Positions 50,556 through 59,550 of a stretch of DNA of 64,000 nucleotides are shown here, one piece after another. This DNA comes from Gammaproteobacteria bacterium (GTDB lineage: Bacteria > Pseudomonadota > Gammaproteobacteria > Pseudomonadales > Cellvibrionaceae). How positions within the stretch are numbered: position 1 is the first letter of the stretch; each line of letters begins with the position of its first letter. Below the pieces are notes generated by a model that searched no databases, was not told where the DNA came from, and saw only the letters and a list, made by a program, of their open reading frames with translations. Location: assembly GCA_021151625.1 (NCBI GenBank), contig JAGKWY010000007.1, forward strand, positions 11,467 to 75,466, written 5' to 3'. Both the position numbers and the translations under genes were made by a program.

Positions 50556-50854
50556 GATAGAATCCCTTATTAATTGATGGGCAGCACAGCAACATCAGTT
50601 TGACGCAAATTATAAAATTTTGGATTCAACCAGACACGTTCCAAGGCTATTGATATTCAGCACTAGAGACAAGAGCAGGAGAAGATTTTTATGCAGGACA
50701 GGAGAAAGGTTTGAGCGATATTTTTTTGGGGGGGAGGGAGAGAAGCGCGCTATGTGAATCTCACATAACGCGCGTAAATATCGAGCGGAAAACTGTTTAT
50801 CAGCCAACCAAAAACCTTAGCCAGCAATTCAGGGGCTGGCCAATAAATCAGACA
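50556..50854. other. 299-bp intergenic region with near-perfect inverted repeat
   Basis: No gene is supported. It holds a G-rich stretch (GGGGGGGAGGG near 50729) preceded by eight T, and the inverted repeat CGCGCTATGTGA/TCACATAACGCG (about 50746-50772, 3-nt spacer, one mismatch). It must contain the promoter of the CPBP gene and the 3' end of the phosphate-transporter transcript. The dyad lacks a T tract, so it may be an operator or an RNA stem. Confidence 0.5.
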
Positions 50855-52327
50855 CTAATCAATAAATAAAGTACCCAGGTAAAACAAACCGCCCGACAAA
50901 CAAATAGTTGCTGGCAAGGTGAACAACCAGGCAAGCAAAATGGTTTTCACGGTACTGAATTGCAAACCGGATTTGTTCGCTACCATGGTACCGGCTACCG
51001 CCGAAGACAATACGTGCGTGGTAGACACAGGCATACCCGTCACACTCGCCACACCAATCGCCGTGGCCGCAGTAATTTGTGCAGACATACCTTGCGAATA
51101 GGTCATGCTACTTTTACCAATTTTTTCACCTACGGTCAGTACAATGCGCTTCCAGCCCATCATGGTACCCAGACCTAACGCTAAAGCAACCGCAATGATC
51201 ACCCAGAAAGGCGCGTATTCGGTAGTGACCGTCAGGTCTTTGCGCAGGCTATCCAAATCGGATTTTTCCTTACCGCTAAAACCATCAAGCTTGGATACTT
51301 TTTTCGCTGCATCATCAATACACAACAACAAACGGCGAATTTTGCGACGCTCACTCAATTCCAGATCGCGGTATTGGGTCATGCCCTGCATTTCGGTGAT
51401 TAGTGAGTTAATCACCAGCATGCTTTCTTTGGCATTACATTTAAAGGTTTCCGGCAAAACAGCATCAGCAGATGCTTTGACATCAATCACCGAGCTTACT
51501 TTTGCCTCATGCTCTTTATAGAAAGTTTGCAAATGCACAGCAGCATCGCGGGTGCGTTCAACTTGATATTTGCTACTGTCCAGATTCAGCACAAATTGCG
51601 CCGGCGCCAAACCAATCAGCACCAACATAATCAAACCAATACCTTTTTGACCATCGTTGGAACCATGCACAAAACTTACACCCATGGCAGAGGCCACCAA
51701 GGTGACACGCGTCCAGAATGGCGGGTGTTTTTTGCCATCGATTTGCTCGCGCTCTTGCGGGGTTTTATGGATTTTGGGACCAGTGAAGATTTTTTTAAGC
51801 AGCAGTAATACCAACGCCGCCACACCAAAACCTACCAGCGGCGAGATCAGCAAAGACAGCATAATATCAATGGCTTTTTTAACGTTCACACCTTCGCTGA
51901 TTGGAATATCGGAAATCAGCGCATTCGCCAGACACACACCTAACAAGGAACCAATCAATGTGTGTGAGCTGGATGCGGGAATACCGAAATACCAGGTGCC
52001 CAGGTTCCAGACAATGGCGGCAGCCAACAGAGAAAACACCAGCACCATGCCACGCACCGAGGTGATGTTCAGCAACATATCTACCGGCAGCAGGTGCACT
52101 ATCGCGTAGGCAACCCCTAACCCACCCAGCATCACACCCAGAAAGTTAAAAATACCCGAGGCAATTACTGCCAGGTGAGGATTCATCGCCTTGGTATAGA
52201 TGACAGTAGCTACCGCGTTGGCGGTATCGTGAAAGCCATTAATGAATTCGTAGGCGAGAACGAAGGCGAGTGCCAAAAAAAGGCTGGCCCCCATGAAAAA
52301 ACCGAGCCCGGTGAACATTTCTAACAT
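50855..52327 (-). CDS. PiT-family inorganic phosphate transporter
   Basis: 490 aa. The two PiT signature regions are visible: GFHDTANAVATVIYTKAM near the N-terminus and SFVHGSNDGQKGIGLIMLV/ATAIGVASVTGMPVSTTHVLSS in the second half. About ten membrane helices are split by a soluble loop (about residues 250-385) with charged helices (EHEAKVSSVIDVKASADAV, LSERRKIRRLLLCIDDAAKK). It imports phosphate, usually as a metal-phosphate complex, with protons. No DUF47 regulator gene is adjacent; the enlarged central loop may take that part. Confidence 0.94.
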   Translation of the reverse strand: MLEMFTGLGFFMGASLFLALAFVLAYEFINGFHDTANAVATVIYTKAMNPHLAVIASGIFNFLGVMLGGLGVAYAIVHLLPVDMLLNITSVRGMVLVFSLLAAAIVWNLGTWYFGIPASSSHTLIGSLLGVCLANALISDIPISEGVNVKKAIDIMLSLLISPLVGFGVAALVLLLLKKIFTGPKIHKTPQEREQIDGKKHPPFWTRVTLVASAMGVSFVHGSNDGQKGIGLIMLVLIGLAPAQFVLNLDSSKYQVERTRDAAVHLQTFYKEHEAKVSSVIDVKASADAVLPETFKCNAKESMLVINSLITEMQGMTQYRDLELSERRKIRRLLLCIDDAAKKVSKLDGFSGKEKSDLDSLRKDLTVTTEYAPFWVIIAVALALGLGTMMGWKRIVLTVGEKIGKSSMTYSQGMSAQITAATAIGVASVTGMPVSTTHVLSSAVAGTMVANKSGLQFSTVKTILLAWLFTLPATICLSGGLFYLGTLFID

Positions 52328-52421
52328 AGGTTATCCGCTTGACTGAGAAGATCGATCTGAATACCACCCTCTCCCTGTGGGCGGCTTTTTTGTAATCGCA
52401 TCCGGAACGGATGGCTAGCAA

Positions 52422-52628
52422 TTACAGACCAACAACGTTCTCAGCTTGTGGGCCTTTTTGGCCTGGCTTAACGTCGAACTCTACTTTTTGGCCTTCAACC
52501 AGGGTTTTGAAACCTGAGCCAGTGATAGCGCTGTAGTGAACGAATACGTCTTGACCTGCTTCACTTGCGATGAAACCGAAACCTTTAGACTCATTGAACC
52601 ACTTAACGGTGCCAGTACTTCTAGCCAT
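52422..52628 (-). CDS. Cold-shock protein (CspA family)
   Basis: 68 aa from the ATG at 52628 (GAGG 6 nt upstream). It is a single cold-shock OB-fold with both RNA-binding motifs, SKGFGFI and VFVHYSAI, and the family ends KGPQAENVVGL. It binds single-stranded RNA and DNA and acts as an RNA chaperone. The longer frame to 52652 adds eight residues without homology character. Its upstream region is long (see the next entry), as in cold-inducible csp genes. Confidence 0.97.
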   Translation of the reverse strand: MARSTGTVKWFNESKGFGFIASEAGQDVFVHYSAITGSGFKTLVEGQKVEFDVKPGQKGPQAENVVGL

Positions 52629-53037
52629 GATAAACCTCGATGCTCTATACAAAATAATAAATTGAATACCCCAAGAGGAGCTTAGGCTGGCGAATTCAGA
52701 TGTTACTTATGAAGAACAATACGAGGTACTAATAGATTTACTGCTAGAACAACGGATAGGACTTACCATAAATAATGCTGCAGAAGGGCCAGCTGAACTG
52801 CACTATATTCCGCCCCTTTCATGATGTAAAGGTTTAATTTGGGCCATAAAAATCCACTTTTGGCTATAAGGCGCAAACCGCTGCGGCAATTTGTCACTCC
52901 CTCTATCACGGCATAAACCGTTAGTATTTTAACCATCGCCAGCCGCACTAAATACGACTGGCGACGCTCACTTTCACTTAACCGGAACCCCCGGTTAATC
53001 TCCCTGGGGCTGGAGTTCCAGCCCATTTTTCACAACA
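52629..53037. other. 409-bp region upstream of the cold-shock gene
   Basis: No gene is convincing; an 87-codon minus-strand frame at 52763-53026 has low-quality sequence. The region probably holds the csp promoter and a long 5' leader, since csp mRNAs often carry leaders over 100 nt that control translation by temperature. I could not define a promoter or a cold-box by eye. Confidence 0.4.
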
Positions 53038-53775
53038 CTAACAACGCAACTCCAACGCCGCTAGCTTGACCCACTTTCCATGAAGTTCGTTGTAATAACT
53101 CCCCGATGTTTTTGCTTTCGCTAAAATTGCCTCAAAAACTTTCAAAGCACGCTCCATATGCCCTTGCTTCTGCAATAGCTTGGCAAAATGGTAACTTGCT
53201 TCAGCACCGGGGTAATACGAGTCCAGTACCTCATATTCATGCAAAGCGCCCTGGTTATCACCCAAAGCCTCAAGCACTCTCGCATACAATAAATGAGCAT
53301 CTGGATTTTTATAGTCCGGGTTTCTAGCAATTAATTCGTCCAGCAATCCTTTAACATTCGCATATTGCCCCAAACCAAACTCAGCCTGGGCCAAGCCATA
53401 CATAAACAACGGGTCAAACTCATGGATTCCTTTTAAGCAATCCTTATACAGAATTGCAGCTTCCGAATACTGCTCTTTGGTTAGCAACTCCTGCGCAAGA
53501 CGCAATGCATTTTCAGTAGTTTTTGCGATTTGATAATCCTGCGCAGCGCTTTTTAAATCACGGTCTGGATTCACCAGATCCTGCACCTTTCTCATGGTCT
53601 TTCTTCCAGATCTGGTTCCAGCAAAATCCGGCAGCAACTCCAGAACCAGGTAGGCTATAGAACCTGCCACAGGCAAAATCATTACCAACCAAATCCAGGT
53701 GCGAGGACGGCCGGTCTTCAGAATGTGAATGACCAGAGCAACCTGGATTAATAAAGATAAAACCACTATCGGCAT
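53038..53775 (-). CDS. PLDc_N/TPR membrane protein
   Basis: 245 aa. Two N-terminal membrane helices with the PLDc_N-type pattern (HILKTGRPRTWIWLVMILPVAGSIAYLVLE) are followed by a cytoplasmic array of TPR-like helices (about residues 85-235: ALRLAQELLTKEQYSEAAILYKD, LLYARVLEALGDNQGALHEYE, ASYHFAKLLQKQGHMERALKVFE). It likely scaffolds proteins at the inner membrane; the partners are unknown. The start has GGGAG 7 nt upstream. It is divergent from fnr. Confidence 0.87.
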   Translation of the reverse strand: MPIVVLSLLIQVALVIHILKTGRPRTWIWLVMILPVAGSIAYLVLELLPDFAGTRSGRKTMRKVQDLVNPDRDLKSAAQDYQIAKTTENALRLAQELLTKEQYSEAAILYKDCLKGIHEFDPLFMYGLAQAEFGLGQYANVKGLLDELIARNPDYKNPDAHLLYARVLEALGDNQGALHEYEVLDSYYPGAEASYHFAKLLQKQGHMERALKVFEAILAKAKTSGSYYNELHGKWVKLAALELRC

Positions 53776-54021
53776 ATTGATGCTCCCTTTTTTAACTGTT
53801 TATATTCCACGCAATCAGGCCAATATTGCATTTCGCACTACTGCCTCTGCACTGACGCCAAACTATAGTGCTTTCACCTATCCGGAGAAAGAGCAACGAA
53901 TAACTATTTATACGTCAGGATAAGAACAAACTTCGTCTTTACCCTACCCCGCAAAGCTGCAACAATCTCATCCGACACAACATTTATCCCTACCCGCGAT
54001 TTCGCGTGAGGTTGTCGCTTT

Positions 54022-54780
54022 ATGACAGTTAACCAGTCAATCGCAAAAACCCAGGACTCCAACTGCCCGCACGATAAACGCGTTAGTTGTGGTAACTGCC
54101 GTCTCAATACCATTTGCTTGCCGATTAGCCTACACATTGATGATATTGATAAGCTCAACAACATAGTGCAACGCGGTAAGCCCCTGCAAAAGGGGGATTA
54201 TTTATATCGAGCCAATGAACCCTTTGATTCTGTTTACGCAATTCGCTCAGGCGCCGTGAAAGCCATGACCTTGAGCGATAACGGTGAAGAACAGGTCACA
54301 GGCTTTTATCTACCCGGCGAAGTCGTGGGGATGGATGGCATTGCGGATAATCGCTACACCAATTCGGTGATTGCGCTGGAAACTGCCTCTGTGTGTGAAA
54401 TTCCATTCAACCGCATGGAAGAATTGAGTTTGCAAATCCCCAATTTGCAGCGGCACTTTTTCCAATTGATGAGCCGCGAAATTACGCAAGACCAGCAAAT
54501 TATTACCCTGCTTAGCAAAAGCAGCGCTGAAGAACGTATCGCCGCATTATTGCTCAGTATTTCCAGTCGCAACAGCCGCCGACAATTATCGGCAACCGCC
54601 TTTCGCTTGCCGATGTCGCGCACCGACATTGGCAACTATTTAGGCTTAACCATAGAAACCGTTAGTCGAATTTTCACCCGCCTGCAAAAGCAGGAGGTTA
54701 TCCATGTCGACAAAAAAGAAGTGTTGATCAATAACATGGAACAATTGCGCAATATCGCCAATGGCAACACTGAATGCTAA
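54022..54780 (+). CDS. fnr: Fnr/Anr oxygen-sensing transcriptional regulator
   Basis: 252 aa. The N-terminal cysteines VSCGNCRLNTIC have the C-x2-C-x5-C spacing of Fnr, and the fourth ligand is the Cys in LETASVCEIP. Together they bind the [4Fe-4S] cluster that oxygen destroys. The cyclic-nucleotide-like barrel is followed by a helix-turn-helix with SRTDIGNYLGLTIETVSRIFTRLQ, the recognition helix that binds TTGAT-N4-ATCAA. It controls anaerobic and micro-aerobic genes. The DUF4202 gene follows after 17 nt and SirB after that, so they probably form one operon. Confidence 0.96.
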   Translation: MTVNQSIAKTQDSNCPHDKRVSCGNCRLNTICLPISLHIDDIDKLNNIVQRGKPLQKGDYLYRANEPFDSVYAIRSGAVKAMTLSDNGEEQVTGFYLPGEVVGMDGIADNRYTNSVIALETASVCEIPFNRMEELSLQIPNLQRHFFQLMSREITQDQQIITLLSKSSAEERIAALLLSISSRNSRRQLSATAFRLPMSRTDIGNYLGLTIETVSRIFTRLQKQEVIHVDKKEVLINNMEQLRNIANGNTEC

Positions 54781-54797
54781 TAAATAGAGACTCCACT

Positions 54798-55391
54798 ATG
54801 AATGATTTAAATCGTCTCAATGCCACTCTGGCGGCATTTGACACTGCCAACCTGCAAGACCCCAACCTTGAACTGTTTGAAGGAAAATCAGTTGCCAAAG
54901 AATGGATCTACGCGCAGCGTATGAGCACACAACTACATAAGTTTTGCGAAGCGCCTTCGGAAGCCCTGCAATTGGCAACACGCAGCCAGCATATTTGCCG
55001 TTGGAAAATCCCACGCAGTGACTACCCTATGGATCGTAGCGGCTATAAAAAGTGGCGACTGGATTTGGCGCAACTACACGGCGACATTGCGGGCGAGATT
55101 ATGGCTGAGCAAGGTTATGATGAAAGCATTATTGCGCGGGTAAAAGATCTGCTGCTCAAACGCAGCTTGAAACGCGATGATGAAGTCCAGGCATTGGAAG
55201 ATGTGGTTTGCCTTGTATTTATCGAGTTTTACCTGGAGGACTTCGCCAGCAAACACGATGAAGAAAAACTGATCGATATTATTCGCAAAACCTGGAACAA
55301 GATGTCTACCAAAGGCCATGAGGCCGCACTGAAACTCCCCTTATCCGCAGCCATGTTAGCCCTGGTCACCAAAGCACTAAGCCCGGATTAG
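54798..55391 (+). CDS. DUF4202 family protein
   Basis: 197 aa from the ATG at 54798. The sequence ICRWKIPRSDYPMDRSGYKKWR, LHGDIAGEIMAEQGYDESII and VKDLLLKRSLKRDDEVQALEDVVCLVFIEFYLEDF matches DUF4202, an alpha-helical family with conserved His/Asp/Glu residues that suggests an HD-like metal site. The function is not established. It lies between fnr and a SirB-type gene and may share their low-oxygen control. Confidence 0.88.
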   Translation: MNDLNRLNATLAAFDTANLQDPNLELFEGKSVAKEWIYAQRMSTQLHKFCEAPSEALQLATRSQHICRWKIPRSDYPMDRSGYKKWRLDLAQLHGDIAGEIMAEQGYDESIIARVKDLLLKRSLKRDDEVQALEDVVCLVFIEFYLEDFASKHDEEKLIDIIRKTWNKMSTKGHEAALKLPLSAAMLALVTKALSPD

Positions 55392-55427
55392 GATTTTTAT
55401 TAACAATTACTACAAAAGGAAAACACC

Positions 55428-55805
55428 GTGTACCTAGCCTTGAAACACCTGCACCTGACTTTTGTTACTCTCTCGCTATTATTCTTCGTATTGCGCGGCA
55501 TTTGGTTGTTTATCAATTCCAGTTTGCTTACCAAAAAATGGGCGAAAATATTACCTCATATTATTAGCACCTTATTGCTCTTGAGCGGTATTGTGCTAGC
55601 TGTACACATGGGCTTATCACCCGGCAGCCAACCCTGGTTGATGGCAAAAATTATTGCGCTGATTATTTACATCGGACTGGGCGTAGCAACTTTTAAAGTC
55701 GCCAATCGCAATCTGAGCAAAGCACTATGGGTGAGCGCCCTGATTGTGTTTGCCTATATCGTCAGCGTAGCGATTACTAAAAATCCACTGGGGTTTTTGG
55801 GCTAA
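55428..55805 (+). CDS. SirB family integral membrane protein
   Basis: 125 aa, four membrane helices, starting at GTG 55428 with AAGGA upstream. The sequence LKHLHLTFVTLSLLFFVLRG, the Pro/His-containing second helix (KILPHIISTLLLLSGIVLA) and LMAKIIALIIYIGLGVATFK match the SirB (Salmonella SirB2) family. The name comes from an old link to invasion gene expression; the real function is unknown, and conserved His suggests a heme or quinone role. Third gene of the fnr run. Confidence 0.87.
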   Translation: MYLALKHLHLTFVTLSLLFFVLRGIWLFINSSLLTKKWAKILPHIISTLLLLSGIVLAVHMGLSPGSQPWLMAKIIALIIYIGLGVATFKVANRNLSKALWVSALIVFAYIVSVAITKNPLGFLG

Positions 55806-56011
55806 TTTCCGCAAGGAGTGACCATGCCACTCCTTATCCCCTTTTTATTACTCATCCCTCACACCTTCACGCAAGTATTTCCTTAGCCCCATCGAACCAA
55901 ATTGTCACTCTATAAATACTACTGACACCTTTGGTAGCAGTTTGCCTGCAAAGCTAAAACCAATGGCTATAATCAAGTTCAGGGTTATTTACAAAGCTTG
56001 ACGTATCTTTA

Positions 56012-56031
56012 AAAGTGATCTATATCACACA
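56012..56031. promoter_or_regulatory. Near-consensus CRP/FNR-type binding site
   Basis: AAAGTGATCTATATCACACA contains the perfect dyad GTGATCTATATCAC (56015-56028). It fits the CRP consensus TGTGA-N6-TCACA at nearly all positions and the FNR core TGAT-N4-ATCA. It lies 48 bp upstream of the ATG of the disrupted lipoprotein gene and ~600 bp after the fnr-linked genes. A TATAAT-like box is at 55968-55973. Which of the two regulators binds cannot be told from sequence. Confidence 0.65.
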
Positions 56032-56075
56032 CCAGTTGTTCACCTTTCACATAACTTTAATAATCGGCGAGCCCT

Positions 56076-56473
56076 ATGAAAAAAATATTATTGACCATCA
56101 CCCTGTTGACTTCCTGATACAAGGCAAGAAAAGCCTGCAAACCTATCGTGAAAAGCAACTGCCAACTGCACATCGCGGCGGAGCAAAAAACATTAGAAAC
56201 TTTGTATTGCAACGCAAGGACTGGTTGCAGGAATGCGATAAGTACCTGCAACTCACTGAGCAAGGGCGCGTATTCCGCGACAAAGAAAGCACCGACAAAA
56301 TTATTGGCGCTATGACTGCCACTGCCGATGAATTGGAAAAGATTATGAAACGCCCGAAAAATGATGCTGAAGTGCTCGATTTGGTAATAGCACCCGCAGG
56401 ACAAAAATTTGATGATTTATTCAAGTTGGTAGACGGGCACTATCTGGAATTGCAAAGACGCGGTCTGCTCTAG
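56076..56473 (+). pseudogene. Frameshifted small lipoprotein/exported protein gene
   Basis: The ATG at 56076 opens KKILLTITLLTS and stops at TGA 56115-56117. The following sequence is open in the next frame to 56473 (IQGKKSLQTYREKQLPTAHR, then LELQRRGLL at the end). Restoring one base after the TG of that stop would give a lipobox LLTSC followed by a ~118-residue helical, charged mature protein. The conserved-looking long frame and the perfect CRP-like site upstream suggest a recently broken gene, or a sequencing error. The alternative start GTG at 56015 lies inside the regulator site and gives a nonsense N-terminus. The family is not recognised. Confidence 0.6.
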
Positions 56474-56490
56474 AGCGGGTAGACAAATAA

Positions 56491-56517
56491 AAAACGGCGC
56501 CTGGTGCGCCGTTTTTT
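56491..56517. terminator. Bidirectional rho-independent terminator
   Basis: A perfect 10-bp stem AAAACGGCGC (56491-56500) with GCGCCGTTTT (56506-56515) and a 5-nt loop has T runs on the plus side and A runs on the other. It serves the broken lipoprotein gene and the convergent hypothetical gene. Confidence 0.88.
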
Positions 56518-56533
56518 ATTGCGATGAATACAA

Positions 56534-56872
56534 TCAGGAATTCTTTTTCAATGAGAGCACCGAACGCTGCGGTTTATCCGGGCGATCAGCAAAACGCTTG
56601 GCCAATTCCTCTCGCGCCTTAATTGCCTCTGTTTTAGCATCCTGCACTGGACTTGATTGCCAGGATTTGGGGGTAGAACCTCCCGCTTTGGCCATAAACT
56701 CCAACCCTGAGCGCAACAGGCGCGCCTGATCCACAAAACTGATTCCCTCCGGAAACTTTCCCGGGTAAACCTCTGAAGGATCTTTGGGATTGCCCTCGAT
56801 ACGAATGGTAAAACCACTGGCATGAGTTGCTGTGCCAGCTGCTACATCTGCTGTCCAATCATCAAAATTCAT
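56534..56872 (-). CDS. Conserved hypothetical protein (112 aa)
   Basis: 112 aa from the ATG at 56872. The sequence FDDWTADVAAGTATHASGFT, IEGNPKDPSEVYPGKFPEG and SFVDQARLLRSGLEFMAKAG looks like a conserved hypothetical protein of Pseudomonas-related bacteria. The C-terminal half is a charged helix. No signal or membrane segment is present, so it is probably cytoplasmic. The function is unknown. Confidence 0.75.
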   Translation of the reverse strand: MNFDDWTADVAAGTATHASGFTIRIEGNPKDPSEVYPGKFPEGISFVDQARLLRSGLEFMAKAGGSTPKSWQSSPVQDAKTEAIKAREELAKRFADRPDKPQRSVLSLKKNS

Positions 56873-56937
56873 AGGTACCACTTAATCTCATCAATGAAGG
56901 CGCCATTAAATCATACAGTAATTGTGTGACAAAATAG

Positions 56938-57960
56938 TTAAACACTATTTCCCGCAGAAACGGCCGCCATATTTGCCGCATCTAGTGAATTTCGGCGCTG
57001 TTCTTCACGCTGTTCACGTTTTTGCGCCGCACGCAACTGACGCTCCGGTGGCAATGCCCCAATATGGGTTTCATTGCGCTCTTTAGCCAGTTCAATTTGC
57101 TTTTGTCGTTCAGCAAAACGAACCTTTTGATCATCAGACAGCTTGTCATAACAGCGAGGGCAACAAACACCCAGCATATAGAGTGGCGATAGTTTATCGT
57201 CTTCCGTGATTGGAAAACGACACCCATGGCACTGATCATAAATGCCTTTTTCCAATTTGTGATTCACGGCTACGCGATTATCGAATACAAAGCATTCCCC
57301 GCGCCACAAGCTTTCCTCTTCTGGCACTTCCTCCAGATATTTGAGGATGCCACCTTCCAAGTGATAAACCTCTTCAAACCCCTGCTCTTTCAAATAAGCA
57401 GTCGATTTTTCGCAGCGAATACCACCAGTGCAAAACATGGCTACTTTCTTATGTTTGGCGGGATCGAGATTATCGGCCACATAGGCAGGAAACTCACGGA
57501 AGGTTTCAGTTTTTGGGTCAATGGCACGTTCGAAAGTGCCTATCTCGTACTCGTAGGAGTTGCGGGTATCAATCACCACTACATCAGGGTCGCTAATCAA
57601 CGCATTCCAATCCTGTGGCTTCACATAGGTACCCACAATTTTCTGGGGATCTATGCCATTAACCCCCATGGTCACAATCTCTTTTTTCAGCTTGACCTTC
57701 ATCCGATAAAAAGGCTGCTCCTCATAAAAAGATTCTTTGTAGCTCAACCCCTCAAAGCGGCCGTCAGCGCCCAAGAAAGCAACCAAGCCCTCAATCGCCG
57801 TGCGCGAACCGGATATGGTTCCATTAATCCCTTCCTCAGCGAGCAGCAAAGTTCCTTTAATATCCAGGGAGTCACACAGCTCTTTCAGGCGAGGAGCCAT
57901 AGCCTCGTAATCAGGCAACTTCACGAACTTATACAGTGCAGCAACAACAATTTGACTCAT
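56938..57960 (-). CDS. trhO: tRNA uridine(34) hydroxylase, rhodanese type
   Basis: 340 aa from the ATG at 57960. TrhO (formerly YceA) makes 5-hydroxyuridine at position 34 of tRNAs, using oxygen. The N-terminal ferredoxin-like domain (SLDIKGTLLLAEEGINGTISG) is followed by a rhodanese domain (about residues 125-220) with the active Cys in MFCTGGIRCEKS. The C-terminal Cys pairs CHGC and VCCPRC form a zinc-ribbon-like end. Length and motifs fit the full-length family. It stands alone between the hypothetical gene and bolA. Confidence 0.95.
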   Translation of the reverse strand: MSQIVVAALYKFVKLPDYEAMAPRLKELCDSLDIKGTLLLAEEGINGTISGSRTAIEGLVAFLGADGRFEGLSYKESFYEEQPFYRMKVKLKKEIVTMGVNGIDPQKIVGTYVKPQDWNALISDPDVVVIDTRNSYEYEIGTFERAIDPKTETFREFPAYVADNLDPAKHKKVAMFCTGGIRCEKSTAYLKEQGFEEVYHLEGGILKYLEEVPEEESLWRGECFVFDNRVAVNHKLEKGIYDQCHGCRFPITEDDKLSPLYMLGVCCPRCYDKLSDDQKVRFAERQKQIELAKERNETHIGALPPERQLRAAQKREQREEQRRNSLDAANMAAVSAGNSV

Positions 57961-58057
57961 AAGGATCACTTACCGGCTTAAAACAAGATCGGGCAATTGC
58001 CCGGTTTATCTGGGCGCGCATTATAGGCGTTTGTTTTTTGTACAACCACTACTTCTT

Positions 58058-58378
58058 TTACTGGTCGTTTTTGCTGCCGCCCAAACACTGGGGGGAAGCT
58101 GGAACCTGATTATTGGCTTGCCATTCCGCTGGACTGAAAGTATGCAACGCCAAAGCATGTACACCCGATTTCAGCTCATCCGCCAGACATGTATAGATCG
58201 CTTGATGACGCTGTACCTGGCGTTTTCCTTCAAACCGGGAGGACACCAGCGTCACCTTGAAATGAGTTTCGGAACCAGGTGGCACCGAATGCATATAGCT
58301 CTCGTTACGCACCTCCAGATGATCTGGCTGGAAACTTTGGGTTAACTTGGTATGTATTTGATTTTCAACTGGATTCAT
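58058..58378 (-). CDS. BolA family protein
   Basis: 106 aa from the ATG at 58378. The BolA-fold is visible in LEVRNESYMHSVPPGSETHF, KVTLVSSRFEGKRQVQRHQAIY and ELKSGVHALALHTFSPAEW, including the conserved His and the KR(V/L)-type turn. BolA proteins act with monothiol glutaredoxins in iron-sulfur trafficking and in stress-related morphology control. The C-terminal ~16 residues (VPASPQCLGGSKNDQ) are a tail. No glutaredoxin is adjacent. Confidence 0.93.
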   Translation of the reverse strand: MNPVENQIHTKLTQSFQPDHLEVRNESYMHSVPPGSETHFKVTLVSSRFEGKRQVQRHQAIYTCLADELKSGVHALALHTFSPAEWQANNQVPASPQCLGGSKNDQ

Positions 58379-58569
58379 ATCAACAACCTGCGGCAGCTGG
58401 TACATGGGTATAGGTGATGGCTATTTAACCAATATCATCCATGTAAAAAAACTGGCGGCATTTTACCGGCAAAGATCTACACTGTGTTGACTTGGAGCAA
58501 AGTAGATTCAAGTTAATCCAGCGCGATATAACCATAACAGTTCATAGGCGAGGGCAAAAAAGCAAAGTC

Positions 58570-58770
58570 ATGAGCGACCACAAGTTTTTTATCGACCGTC
58601 GTAAAGGCGCGGATCGCCGCCTGGATCGAGACCCCTGTAAAAACTTGCCGATGGATCTGTACCATCGCAAGCGCCGCAAATCGGCTGAGCGCCGCAATCA
58701 GGAGCGAAGTCTGGCTGACGATTACCTGGCCTTCCTTGGCTCCCTGGATGCCAGCAACCAAAAGCACTGA
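58570..58770 (+). CDS. Small basic protein with paired DRR motifs
   Basis: 66 aa from the ATG at 58570; in-frame codons from 58492 are unlikely to be used. The sequence FFIDRRKGADRRLDRDPC has two D-R-R motifs and is followed by KRRKSAERRNQERS, so it is strongly basic and Arg-rich. I recall similar small proteins in pseudomonads without a known function. Nucleic-acid or ribosome binding is possible from composition only. Confidence 0.7.
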   Translation: MSDHKFFIDRRKGADRRLDRDPCKNLPMDLYHRKRRKSAERRNQERSLADDYLAFLGSLDASNQKH

Positions 58771-58791
58771 CCAAACGCAGACTGCAAAGAC

Positions 58792-59163
58792 TTACCAAAA
58801 ACGGTTAACCGCCACAATCGACCACACAATTACCAACAAGGTCAAACTGACAAACACCAGCGCAGAGCCTATATCTTTCGCGCGCCCGGACAGTTCATGG
58901 CGCTCGGAGCCAGTACGGTCCACTACCGCTTCTACCGACGAGTTAGCCAACTCGGCCATCAAAACCCAGAACACGCTGCTAATTAACAGAATCAGTTCAA
59001 TATGGGTTTGTGCCAACCAGAAGGCCGCCGGAATCAAAACTACCGCCAGACCAACTTCTTGCCGAAACGCAGCTTCATATTTCCAGCTCGCTGCTAACCC
59101 CTTCATCGAATAACCAAAAGCATCGATCACTCGCGCAATTCCGGTTTTACCTGGTTTACCCAT
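58792..59163 (-). CDS. dgkA: Diacylglycerol kinase
   Basis: 123 aa with three membrane helices and an N-terminal amphipathic region. The family signature is present: RQEVGLAVVLIPAAFWL, then ELANSSVEAVVDRTGSERHE and LSGRAKDIGSALV, with the catalytic Glu and Asp. It phosphorylates diacylglycerol at the inner membrane to recycle lipid from envelope glycan synthesis. It lies next to, and divergent from, the PAP2 fragment. Confidence 0.96.
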   Translation of the reverse strand: MGKPGKTGIARVIDAFGYSMKGLAASWKYEAAFRQEVGLAVVLIPAAFWLAQTHIELILLISSVFWVLMAELANSSVEAVVDRTGSERHELSGRAKDIGSALVFVSLTLLVIVWSIVAVNRFW

Positions 59164-59241
59164 TCGCCTTCTCCAGCTGTTGTCATTTCAGATTCATTGA
59201 GTGTTCACAGAATAGTCACATAGCAATGTTAAAAAAGATAT

Positions 59242-59550
59242 TTGCTATTGAAAAACTTGATCAAGCGCGATCGTCCAGCAGTGAAAATTACCAGCTATCA
59301 GGCATGGATTACTCCGTCCGATCAATTCAGTTTCCCTTCCGGCCATACCGCTGCTGCCTTTTTGTTTGCCTGTCTGATTTTGAATTTCTATCCCGTATTC
59401 GCGATACCCGCGTTTATTTGGGCCACGGCAGTTGGTGCCAGCCGGGTTTTATTAGGTGTTCACTACCCTACGGATTTGGTTGCTGGCGCTCTATTGGGAA
59501 GTGCTTGCGCCTTTTGGGGAATTTATTTGCATTCGCTAATCACTATTTAG
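59242..59550 (+). pseudogene. PAP2 phosphatase gene lacking its 5' part
   Basis: The 102-codon frame starts only at TTG 59242, with an in-frame TAA at 59230. It encodes the three PAP2 motifs KNLIKRDRP, PSGHTAAA and SRVLLGVHYPTD, i.e. the catalytic half, plus three helices. The usual N-terminal helices (60-80 residues) before the first motif are absent, and no start or ribosome binding site is visible. The gap to dgkA is only 78 bp, so the 5' end seems deleted. It is followed by the glycosyltransferase gene (41 nt). An intact member would dephosphorylate lipid phosphates at the membrane. Confidence 0.7.

Noticed and set aside
50746..50772. Inverted repeat containing TGTGA and TCACA considered as a CRP site
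   Set aside because: The spacing between half-sites is 3 bp instead of 6, so it does not fit CRP.
52763..53026. 87-codon minus-strand frame upstream of the cold-shock gene
   Set aside because: No ribosome binding site and no protein character; more likely csp leader or spacer.
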